Shown here: piece by piece, positions 33,401-44,600 of the stretch | Position numbering within the stretch: the first letter of the stretch is position 1 | Layout: each line of letters begins with the position of its first letter | Assembly (NCBI RefSeq): GCF_905404315.1 | Contig: NC_066283.1 | Coordinates: 8,122,001-8,186,000 of the forward strand | Direction of reading: 5' to 3' | DNA from: Leptidea sinapis | Taxonomy: Eukaryota > Arthropoda > Insecta > Lepidoptera > Pieridae | DNA length: 64,000 nt | The notes under the pieces: model-generated | Database searches by the model: none | Seen by the model: only the letters and a program-made list of their open reading frames with translations | What the model was told of the DNA's origin: nothing | Made by a program: the position numbers and the translations under genes

Positions 33401-36400
33401 TTCGCCAATGCCGCGGTCATTTGGTGGGCAATGCCAAATTAGCTTCAAAGAAGCTGGGCGTCATAAATAGAGCACGGCAATACCTCAAGCCGGACCCACA
33501 TTCTAGCGCTGTGTTTCCGGGACGATACGGCATGGGTACCTTCAAAAAAGCGCGTTCCTTAAAGGACGGCAACGCTTCTGTGATTCCTTTGGTGTTGCTA
33601 GAGAATGTGGGCGGCGGTGATCACTTTACAACAGGTGACCCGTATGCTCGTTTCCATGAAAAGAAATCGCTATCTACTGCCCCTAAAATATCCAATTGTA
33701 TAACAAGTATGTATATCAATAATTTCTTTTTCTATTCTATTCTTCCTACTATGGCTCTCGTGGAAGGTATACCACAAGTTTGCCAATGTCACGTTAAGGT
33801 AGACCACCAAGCTTAGAGTATTCTTTTACTAATTTTAATGGCAGTGATCGGTGCTTAAGATTGAAACAAGTTTTATTTTCTTATACCTGAAACAAATATA
33901 CATGCTGTTAGGACTATAAGGGACATAAAATAATTTCTTTTTAAGGCTACAACTTTTTTCTGACAATTAACTTACTTTCCTCAATCAAATATGTCAATCA
34001 AGAATTAAAGAATTTAGCCCTAAGAACACAATTAAACATGTGTTATGATATGTGATTACTATGATCAACCACCGCCAACGTGCGAATGTGCTCTAAATGC
34101 CTCTGTGAGTGTGTCCTTAAAAGAATTGCAAAAAATAAACTGTAATATTTTGTCGTTGGGCATTTTTAAGAACTAATTAACGTGCGAAACATGCTTACGT
34201 AAACTTATAAAAGGTTTTGTAAATAGTGATAAAATGTTTACTAAAACAATACACAAGATTAGGAATACGTTAGATGCTAGGGTGTGTGTACAAACAATCT
34301 GGTTGACTTTTTTACTTGGCGATATTTTTGTATTCCTCTGTATATCTTCATGGATAGCCAAATTCTTGCGCTGTATACATGCAAAGCTGAAACTAGTACC
34401 TATTTGATTGAAGTATAGCTAAGTTTTTTGATTAAACGATTATTAAAGTCAAAGTCAAAAAAAATCTTTATTCACTGTAAAAATTTTATAAGTTATTTAG
34501 TGCAAAATAAAAAATAAACTGTAATGATCTAAAAGATGTTAATACTTACTAATGTTATAAAATAATTGGGTGATTTTTTTTTATTTGTGTCTCCAGATTC
34601 TTCAAACTCCAAAATACACCTCACAAGTAGTGAGTCGGTTTTTGAAACCGTTGTCTGTTGCCTACCATGACTTGGCAACATCACAGCACGCAGCCGTAAA
34701 ACATAGGGAAACATTTATTAGGGATAAGAATATGGGTCTAGTAAATCAGGTACTTAAATATATTTATTAATTTTATATTGACATTTTTAAATATTTACCA
34801 CCACTGGTGCTCCCGTCCAACTCAATAATAGCTATGAATAATAAAAAAATAAGAATGGTATTTGAATTTTTCTCATGCCAACTTTGCTGGTCGAATTCGG
34901 TCAAATAACTCTTGGAACACTCACCCATATAGATCTGATACCCACCGTATGTGTGGGTGTTTGTTAAAGTCTCTCGGTTTAGAAATTTGCTGCCTGAATC
35001 TTGGAATTTTTATGGTCAATCATTTTTTTTTACATTTCTATAATACTCAGTCTATTGACTGTAGTAGTAGCAAAATCTTTTCACTGTGTTGTCAATTATA
35101 AAAGTAGAAATAGTAAAGCCCGGTCCGCTACGCCAATATTTTAACAAAACTATAATATAACGATATTGTATTTATTTTAATGATTCGGTTATCAGGTTTA
35201 AAAAGCAAGTATTTTCTTTATTCCACTCGATCACAAAAAAAAGAAATAGAATTATTGCTAACTACTATAATACGTCTTCATTCAGTGAACGCTGTCATAT
35301 TATCCCTCCCCGCAGGCGAACGCGGGTGATGTCATCCATTTGTCGCGGTAAACATGTTAAGATGTTTTATTTAACAAAACTGTTAAGCCACGCCCGTAAT
35401 CGCTTTATAAAACATGTTATTGTGTTAACAAACACGAAAACACGGAACAGCGGACCCGGCTTTATACATTATAAGTAAAAGTGAATAAATAATCCTATGA
35501 ATAACTTCTTCCTTGTTAGCAAATATGTTGTAAAGAAGTTGTTATATTTCTCTCTGTATTTTAAGGTCTTGAATTCAATGTATAAGAAGAATATACAGCG
35601 TCTAACTAAAACATTCTTAACACTGTCATTAACTGATGTCGCATCTCGAGTACAATTATCTGGACCCTCGCAGGCTGAGGCTTATATACTCAATATGGTA
35701 TGTATAATATAATATTGACACCTTCAGAGAACCCTGTCGCCGTGAGATTTGTCCAATGATATATATACATACAACTACTTACAAGCTTTTCATTTCTTTT
35801 CATATATATAATGATATATAGTTGATATAACTTGAAAACCTACCATTCTAATATATTTGGGGTGTTTAGATATACTGTATTGACCATGAGCTAATATATT
35901 TCCATCAATGTCAGAAATTAACTCATTTAGAATTTGTAACTTCATTTAAAGCTATAAAAAACTTTTTTAGTCAAATTAATTACTTTTTATAGAATAGAAT
36001 GATAATATCATTGATCTAAACAACATGACCCCCAATCGCAATCCAATCTATTAAGAGAACATTAAAACATTCATTCATACACCTTATTATGTCCTAGTAA
36101 TGATCGAAGTCTGTTGTATAGAATTAGAAACGCTACGTCACGCGCTAGAGAGATGCGAACACGAAGCAAGAACATACCTTTTAGCAAAATGATTAAAAGC
36201 CAAGTCGGTTACACAGTTTTGTTAATTTAAAGGGGCTTACCTGAAATACGACACTATCCTTTTTATCTTTGGATATTATGCTGTTATTTGGACAGTCTTT
36301 CACATAACAGTTTGTCATTGCGTGGTGTTGAATTAAAATCGCGGCCGAAACACAACTGAACGAAAACTCTGCCTAATAGACGCGTAGGCAGAGTTTTGCT

Positions 36401-38103
36401 TCAGACAATTTTTGAGGGTAATTGTGAGTTTAATTGTTTATTGTACATCAATGGATGATATCCACAATCCATGTTTGCATCCATATCCACATAAAAAAAT
36501 AAGTTTTATTACTGTAGTCAAAATAAGAACATTATTTTTCATATTTGCTTTTTTTATGGAAGAGAGGACAAATGAGCGTACGAGTCACCTCATCTTAAGT
36601 GATCACCGCCGCCCACATTCTCTTGCAACACCAGAAGAACCAGAGAGTAGCAGTCCTTTAAAAAAGCCTTTTGCAGATATGTCGAATGGATGTAATCTCA
36701 CATCGAATGCTTATATGTGGATCTAATCTCACACAAGTTGTATCTTATATTTAGTTTTGATATTGATGGCAAATTGTTAAAAATAAATATACTCTCTTAA
36801 CTTTACATAACATTTTTTAAGATTGAAGAGGGCGAAATATACGCTATGATAAACCAGAAAGATGGAATGGTCGTGTTTCTGGATAGTCCTGAGAAGTATG
36901 CCTCCCCGGACACACTGTGTGTTCTGGAACAGCATATTGCTGCTTGCACAAAGCTCCACCAATATATACAAGAGATGGATGAACAAATCCAAGTCAATCC
37001 CCAGGTATGATACTATAAGTCCTCCTATCCTTTCTTTGCTGCTTGTGGTGCCAGGTCGACCGTCGATAGTTAATAAATCATTTTGTGTTTGGATGTGATT
37101 ACTTATTATTACAGTAATCACAACTCTCATCTTCACAAAAAATTCTTACACAAACACTGAATTATTAAAGCTCTAAAGATTGATGGATCCAATATATGAT
37201 AACTTATATTTATACAGTTTATTCTTTATTACTTTATATGATATATTTGATGCTTAAAACACTTTTAACTTTGAATACGATTAGTGGATGCAGCATTTAT
37301 TTTGTATATTACAGCCATTGTACTCTATTGATTTAAAAGAGGTGCCTTAAGTTTCTTGTATGTTCTTCTCAAGAGCTCTAATTATTCCGAACATATGGTA
37401 GGTAGATGCAGTAATTTAAAAGAAATATTATAAGTGATGTTTCAAAAAAGTTTAAGCCTACTTAAATAAAGTTTATTTAACTTTTGACCATCATCATTTT
37501 ATAAGAAATGCTATGAGTATCCCCACACACTTATTGCACATGACAAGCATTATCTAAATAGTGTATGATGTGCAGTGATAATCTTCAACTGTTTGCAGAC
37601 GGAACAGATATACATCTATATATATAAAAATGAATTGCTGTTCGTTAGTCTCGCTAAAACTCGAGAACGGCTGGACCGATTTGGCTTATTTTGTTCTTGA
37701 ATTATTTGTGGAAGTCCAGGGAAGGTTTAAAAGGTGAATAAATAGGAAATTGCTGCAAAATTAAATAAAAACAACAAATTTGTTTTTCCTTTGATGTACA
37801 GTACAGATTTCTAGGAGAGAATTTATTGACGAACGGTTTGACAGTTTTGCTGTGAAACAATTTCATTACGACAGCAGGGTGCATATTTTACGAAGTAATT
37901 TTTTATGTTATGATATATTATTGGCAAATTCATATAAAAACATTATTTTATTTATTATATACAGAACAAGATCTGTCGGGTCAAGTTAGTTTTAAATAAA
38001 ATTAATCACTGTTAATTCATTCCAGTATGTGAAGAAATCTGCGGGTTGCCACGATGAAGATATGCCAGCACCAAGTCAGAATTTAAAAACATACGCAATT
38101 TAA
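30413..38103 (+). CDS. CSN3: COP9 signalosome complex subunit 3 (CSN3)
   Basis: Nine exons: 30413-30467, 30613-30752, 31463-31556, 31639-31856, 32570-32767, 34597-34749, 35566-35697, 36822-37004, 38026-38103. All have GT/AG ends and matching phases, giving 416 residues (human 423). An ATG one codon earlier (30410) could also serve. The COP9 signalosome removes NEDD8 from cullins and so controls cullin-RING ubiquitin ligases; CSN3 is one of its PCI scaffold subunits. Diagnostic stretches are LDVQQHSLGVLAVL, TSIHADLCQLCLLSKCMKPA, HFLLYYYYGGMIYAALKN, PKYTSQVVSRFLKPLS, YKKNIQRLTKTFLTLSL, SRVQLSGPSQAE and GEIYAMINQKDGMVVF. The N-terminal part is helical repeats and the PCI/winged-helix domain covers about residues 220-370. 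The tail is short and polar. Introns 5, 6 and 8 carry several repeats, but no exon is disturbed. Confidence 0.95.
32985..33665 (+). mobile_element. Jockey-like LINE copy with inverted 5' half (twin-priming pattern) in CSN3 intron 5
   Basis: 32985 to about 33425 is the reverse complement of the RT palm region (matching 57835-58255 of the longer copy: GCVLSPTMFLLHINDMLD read on the minus strand). From about 33430 the same family continues in sense (CTTCAAAGAAGCTGGGCGTC, matching 58445 onward), then jumps after CACATTCTAGCGCT to the 3' end (GTGTTTCCGGGACGATACGG to TGACCCGTATGCTCG). The order antisense upstream part, sense 3' part is the classic outcome of twin priming. Confidence 0.75.
33726..33935 (+). 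repeat. Repeat shared inverted with 45495-45690
   Basis: Matches the reverse complement of a UROD intron segment (for example CAAGCTTAGAGTATT, TTGAAACAAGTTTTATTTTC, ATACATGCTGTTAGGACTAT). At the other site the sequence sits at the 3' end of a LINE ORF fragment, so this is probably the 3' UTR of that LINE, antisense. Confidence 0.65.
34443..34510 (-). repeat. 3' tail of CR1-like LINE (AAAGTCAAAGTC type)
   Basis: AAAGTCAAAGTCAAAAAAAA followed by TCTTTATTCACTGTAAAA and TTATAAGTTATTTAGTGCAA matches 15930-15980. Only the tail remains. Confidence 0.6.
35116..35462. mobile_element. MITE with 14-15 bp inverted ends and TA duplication, in CSN3 intron 6
   Basis: Ends AAGCCCGGTCCGCT and AGCGGACCCGGCTT are inverted repeats with one mismatch, bordered by TA at 35114-35115 and 35463-35464. 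347 bp, non-coding. TA duplication suggests a Tc1/mariner-type non-autonomous element, but the family is not known to me. Confidence 0.75.
36363..36397. repeat. Short perfect hairpin in CSN3 intron 7
   Basis: AAAACTCTGCCT and AGGCAGAGTTTT form a 12-bp perfect stem with an 11-base loop. Could be an end or subterminal hairpin of an unrecognised element. Confidence 0.6.
36545..36670 (-). mobile_element. 3' end fragment of jockey-like LINE (family J) in CSN3 intron 7
   Basis: TTTTTTATGGAAGAGAGGAC, the AAGTGATCACCGCCGCCCAC block and TTGCAACACCAGAAGAACC are the reverse complement of the family 3' end. Confidence 0.75.
37612..37960. repeat. Dispersed insect repeat in CSN3 intron 8
   Basis: Contains CTCGCTAAAACTCGAGAACG, GGCTGGACCGATTTGGCT, GTGGAAGTCCAGGGAAGG and CGACAGCAGGGTGCATATTT, phrases I associate with an abundant dispersed arthropod repeat (Helitron- or RTE-derived; memory only). 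No second copy in this window. Confidence 0.45.
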
Positions 38104-38688
38104 ACAATATTTAATAACAAATTAATATACACTCATAAGTCATATTGTAAGTATATTTAATAAATACCACTCATAATTTGTAAGTGTAATAATTATTTAT
38201 CATCCCGATAACTCATAAATATAATAGACATTTATGCAGCCCATTACATAGATTAAATTATTTTATATACAACATCCAAGAGATTATAAGTATATACTAC
38301 TGACAATTATAGGTATATATAGGCTAAATGCTAGCTATTATCTGTAATTCAACATAGACAGTAGACTGTGTGCCTATAGTGTGTGTTAAAACAACCTGAG
38401 TCTTTTAACCCCAGTTCGAGATGCTAAAATTCAATCTTTGAATGTCTTCGCAGGTGGACATACATTAAAATGAGAAGTAATGGCATAGCCATAGCCCCAC
38501 CGACACAATTTATATTACTATTATTATTTATTTACCAATTATCTGACAGTAAAAATATTCTTAAATATTACGTACAAGAAAAATCCAACCCTGACAATGA
38601 AAATGTAATTTTATTTAGTTTCCTGTTTACCTAACAGATCATATCCCAATAAGACACCTATAATGCATTTCATATACTAAAAAAACAT
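38104..38688. other. Tail-to-tail spacer between CSN3 and UROD
   Basis: 585 bp between the two stop codons. It contains AATAAA at 38159-38164 for CSN3. No repeat or extra gene is seen. The two 3' UTRs may overlap. Confidence 0.6.
38159..38164 (+). terminator. Poly(A) signal AATAAA of CSN3
   Basis: Canonical hexamer 56 bases after the CSN3 stop codon. Confidence 0.55.
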
Positions 38689-41600
38689 TTAAAACGCCTC
38701 ATGTACAGCTTGGGTAAATGCAGTCATGCTGTCCAGAGGAGTTTGTGGAGTTATTCCGTGCCCCAAATTCGCAATGTATCTGTGTTTTCCAAATTTTCTG
38801 ACCATTTGTATTGTTAACCTTTTTATCTCCTCCTAAAACAGAAAAAGATAATTTATTTTAATCTTAACAAAAATATAAATATTTGTTGTTAAATATTTTT
38901 TTTTTATGGTAGATGATACAGGGCGTCCCGCGGGTATGCCACATACCTCAAATATATATAATAAATAGATGTAACATTTTACTAAAAGAAGACTTTATCT
39001 TAATTTAAAATAAAACATGTGTGCAATTCACACGTGGTAGAAGTGAAACCTTCAAAAATTATGAAGAATTTTATTAATTATAAAAATGATGAAATAAACT
39101 CTTTATTTATAGACTTTATCTATACACCCATGCTTTAAATCCTCTATTAAAGATTCTGAAACAGTTAGCTTATTGCCAACATTAAAACACCCAATGTTCT
39201 AATAACCATTCCAACCATATGTTGTACTGAATTTCATAACAAAACGCCTATGTTTTTTTCGATCCCTTCATGCGCAAAGAGTTTCAACATACAGCCACAT
39301 TCTTATTGCTCGATGCGTGGTAGGTATCTGTATGAATCTCAAAAAAAGAACATTTTCGTTTACGCGCGCTCCACACTTCCAGAACGTCGCACGCCGTAAA
39401 AAAAGTAGGTTATTCGAATCCACGCCATTTTTCTTCGATATTTTTATTGTTTTGTTTACAAAACATTTTAAACGATTCATTTTAAACGATGCAAAAGAAC
39501 ATTATATTCGAGTGAATTTTAATTATTGCACTATACAAAATGTAAATTACTACTAAAATTAATAATTGTTTCATTAATACTTAGTTTATTTGTATATAGT
39601 CAGTAATTAATGATATTAGGTAGGTAAGCTAACTGTTCCAGAATCTTGTAGAGGATTCATATTCTGGGTGTAGATAAAGTCTTGTATGAAACTGTTGATA
39701 ATTAGGTATTAAAACACTCATGTGATACTATTATCCATATTCGTGTTTTAATACCCTTTATTACACAACAGTTGCATAAATAACTATTTCTCAAGCTTTA
39801 TACTACGCATGCGCGCACAAACACGTAATAACACCCGCTATGCCTTGGTAAACACGAGTGGAGAGGGTACAAAGCAGAGCACAAAGAGAACCACGAACAC
39901 CAACGAACAACAACAACGGTTCAACACTACCCTTGTATAATAATTTTAAGATGTACATTGGGTATGAACTTCTAAACTGCATATGAAGTCCTGGTACATG
40001 TTGGTCGGATGACAAATGATTCTTCATTTCAACCGCCATAAAAGACATTACCAACACCGCTATCATATTTATGTTCTCCTGGTGTCTATGTAGTAATACG
40101 TGCGCATGTCGTCAGAATATATTCGTGTCATACATAAGACAATCTCTTCTTTAACTATGATCACCTGGTACCAAATCACTGTATAACGCTTCCTTTCTCA
40201 TTTTCTCCCACGTTAAATCTTATTAATTTATGTGTCGATATCTTTTTACTGTCGCTATTTCGTTACATCGACTTTCAAATCACAACGCTTAAGAAGTTTT
40301 CACTTGAAACAATTTAAATTCCGTTCATAAATTTTTAAATATTTGAGGAACTGGAAATTGAACCCGTTACACGAGAAAAAAAATACCCTGTAGCTTATAA
40401 TAAATACCGAACGAATAAGGCTTATTTTTTGCTACATAACATAAGGAGATTCTTAAAATTTATTATATATATATATATATATATTTATTATGTTTAGATT
40501 TACAAGAGCGACATCTCAAGTCAATTTCCTAATATGCAAATATTGGGGTTGAGCAGCTTATCAACTGTAAAGTAGATCCTGTAAAGTAGATCAGATGAAG
40601 CCACAACCTGAGAGTTGAAGAAAGCAAACAGAATTTTGTAGCGAGACGGTACTCGAATGGTTAGCTCAGTTGGTTAGAGCACTGGCACGGAACGCCGGAG
40701 GTCGTGGGTTCGCATCGTTCATAAAATTTTGTTTTTCAAATTTTATTTGTGTATTAATCCTAGAAGTGAGGGTTATCACTTTAAAAACATAACATATTGT
40801 TTATATTTTTATTTATAATCGCTTATAAAATGCTCACAAGAATACGTTTATTTATTTAAGGTGTGTGTGGATGATGCAGCTACTGTACTCAATAACTTTT
40901 CATTTACATTTACTTTTTTGGCTTACTTTTGACATTGAGTATGTGTGTTGCATAATTTTACACATTATATTGTAATTGAAATGATTTTTAAATCGATGGA
41001 AATGTAAATCTTGATTTAAAGAGTGGATCAACCCTTAACATAGTAAGCGGTAGATTCAATAAAAAAAATATAAATAAAAGGAAGACAATGAATTTTAACA
41101 TTTGGATGTAAAATATTGTTCAGAAGAATAAAAAAAAAAGCTGACATTATCATATTTGATTCCCGGTTCAATCAGGCAATTATTGTAAAATCTATGAATG
41201 CAGTTTAAATTTTTTCATTACATTTTGTCCTACGAAGTTGTGGCTTCGTATTTTAGAGAATTTTGTTAAAAAATACTAATTTTATTGATACAAGTTTGAA
41301 TCTGATACAAAACGATACCATGTTATCAATCCCTTTCAACTTTACAAGTCAGTCCTAACTGACATTTGAATTTTCCATGAAACTTCCGTTTTAAAAGAGG
41401 CTGCCATTAACCCATATAATACCGGTTTATTTTGCCCTACGAAGTTGTGGCTTCATATTCAAGAGAATTTTGTTAAAAAATTACAAATATTTTTGATACA
41501 AGTTTTAATCTGATATTTTGTATCATGAAACCATGTTATTAATCTGTTTCCACTTTGTAACTCAGTTAATAATATTTGAATTCTCTATGAAACTTTAGTT

Positions 41601-44600
41601 ATAAAAGAGTCTGCCATTAACCCATATCATACCAAGTCTGTGTTAAAACAAGTCGAACACAAAAATATTAATACTATTGAAAAGAATAGGGTGCCTTAAC
41701 TGTTCCTTGACCAATCTTTGCATGCCATATCCAAAGTGTCAACAAATGTAGCATATATGATATTAAAGAGAATCATGGAATTAATTATTAATTGACTGGC
41801 ACCTTATTTCCAGCAGCATCATTGCTCATAATCACTCTCATAATAATTTGCAGTTATTTTTTCCCATAAAAAAGGTAGTAAAGGTTACCATCAAATGATT
41901 AGGAAGTACTTTCAAGACTCTTGTACAACAAAATTTTTCAATTCCTCTGGTGTTGCAGGAGAATTTGAGTAGCGGTGATCACTTAATATCGGTGACCCGT
42001 ATGCTCGTTTGTTCTCCTTCTTTACGTGCCTGATACATTTACAGTACTATCATGGTATGGTGTTGTGGAAGACTGTTGATTATCAGAATTCAAATTCAAA
42101 ATTTTTTGCTCAAAATAGGATATGATATCACTTATTGAAAGTCAAAAACTACCAATAAAAGGTAGAAATGGTTGTGTCAACCATAAAATGATAAGGTAGT
42201 ACTCACAGGACTCTTGTACAACAAATCTTGTGGATCCAGATTGCCTTGCAATGTAACATCCGGTCCTACAATTTCTCTGGCTTTGATTGGATCGACAGTC
42301 CAATCCAACCCAATAGTTTCATAACCCAATTTAGCTTGGACATCAAGAGATTCACCGGCACCTTTGGCAAATATTGTCTGAAAAATTAAACATCAAATTA
42401 ATTTACAAATACTAATACTAGTTGAACCGGCAAACATACTTGCCACATAAATTTTTTTTAGTGTTTGACCCTTTTATTACTTTGCAAGTCCAACTACCAG
42501 GCACTAACCCGAAAAATGAAGACTTTCTTGTGTCTTCATTTTTCGGGTTAGTGCCTATGACACTCACAAATAATAAGGCTTTCTATTGGTATCAGAATTG
42601 TCACAATTAGTTCAATAGATCTAGGAGATTATCCAACTACAACCCTCACATACTACCTCTTTAAAATATCAGTACAGATAAATAACCTAGGAGTTAATGG
42701 GCCCCTTCTTATTCTAAGATACTAATAGCTATCAATACAATAATGTTTAAAGAAAAATAGTAACCGGTACATCAAGTTTTGAGGATGCATTGTGGTGTGG
42801 TGCATAAATATGGAAAAAGTCTAAGGGCCGCACATAACACAGTAGCAGCAACAGCAGGGACTTTGTTTTAAAAAATTACAAAAAATTACAGACGGAAATT
42901 AAAACCCTTCACAGATATTTTTATTTATTTATTACACTTTTTTTGACACCACATTAACAAAATATAACTTAGGTACAATACAAGTAATAGAACAGTCAGT
43001 AGTCTATCTCAGTCAGTCTCCTTCAAATTTATACCTACGTCAGGGCGCTCCGCTAGGGTTGGTACATACAAAAAGATTGATGTCGCGCACTCAATAGACA
43101 TAACTATTGAGTTCCACAAGATTCTAGAAAGTCAAAGTACTGTTCTATTACTTTATTGTGATATAGGATACTAACACTAGGATAAATCTCTTATCAACCT
43201 AATAAACAGATTAGATAAATATTATTTTTCATATGAGGAATAGTGACGAGATGCGCAGTGAAACCTGCAGTCTCTCGTATCTTGGAGAAAGAAGATGTTA
43301 AGTCTCAGTAGCCAGGAAATCGCACTAGCTACGGCGACAATAACATAACATATTTCAACAACAATTGAATAGTGCGAGTAGCTTTTCACTTATAACGTGG
43401 CTAGTGCTGGATTGTAATCGTGAAGGCGCATCTCTCACCATACAATGAAGATCTCATAAGTAAAGAAAACTGGAATCTTACACATGTCATCTGATCATAT
43501 GGAGCATCCCAAGTTCAAGTTTCTTTTACAACAAAATCTTATTCGTGTAAGCCATGGTGTTGCTTCAATATCTCAACAAGTAGATATAATTTACAACTAT
43601 TATTAAAAGGCATAAAAAAGGAATTTATTTTCTCAAAATTGATTCCTTTAGAATTCTTTTTGATGTCATTTCTAATAACTACTAGATACTACTACCGCTT
43701 CGGAAACAAATGGCGCTCTGAGAGAGAAGAAGCGGCGCAACAAACTCTCCCAGCATTCTTTTTTTGCGCTCTTTTCAATAAAAATATACAATATTGTACA
43801 GTCATTTCTAAAGCTATAAAATAATCACAATCTAGTCCCATCATTTCTTATAACATATGTAAATCGATAGTTTAATTAATCATGTGACCTAATAAACCAT
43901 ATTCTTACCATACAAACTTGCTCCAGTTTTTTCTCTCCAAGTTGTTGCCGGACGCCAGTTCTTATGTCAGCCAAATATGGAGCGGAAAATTGTATGAATT
44001 GTTCACGAGTTAGGTGATCAGCACTGGATTCAAATACTTGTAATAGTTGTGCTCCACTTTCAACCTTAAAAATATATTCAGTTGTAGTCATATTAATTAT
44101 CTTCATACACACATATATTTACACCACTGCTTTAAATCCTCTATTAAAGATTCTGAAACAGTTAGCTTATTACCAACATTAAAACACCCAATGTCGTAAT
44201 AACCATTACATCATCCAAACGAGTGTTGTAATGTTGTACTGAATTTCATAACAACACTCCTTGGTCGATCTTTCGATCCCTTCATGCGTAAAGAGTATCA
44301 ACAAACAGCCTCATTTTTATTGCTCGATGCGTGGTAACTGTATGAATTTCAAAAAAAGAACAGTTTCGTTTACGCGCGTTCCACACTACCAGAACCTGGC
44401 GCGCCGTAAAAAAAAAGTAGGTTATTCGAAACCCCGCCATTTTTCTTGAAAAAATGAGCGATTGAAGTTTTGACAGCACACCGCCGGATATTTTAGACGC
44501 TCCAAAAGAACATAATATTCAAGTGAATTTTAATAATTGCACAATACAAGATGTAAATTACTACTAAAATAAATAATTAAGTATTTCATTAACACTTAGT

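Noticed and set aside
3914..38103. A functional gene cluster for ubiquitin control (ANAPC4, RWDD2, CSN3)
   Set aside because: The genes differ in strand and are tens of kilobases apart with separate promoters; neighbourhood alone is no evidence in an animal genome.
40645..40715. Functional tRNA gene
   Set aside because: The B box is shortened, no 7-bp acceptor stem can be closed and an A/T-rich SINE-type body follows.
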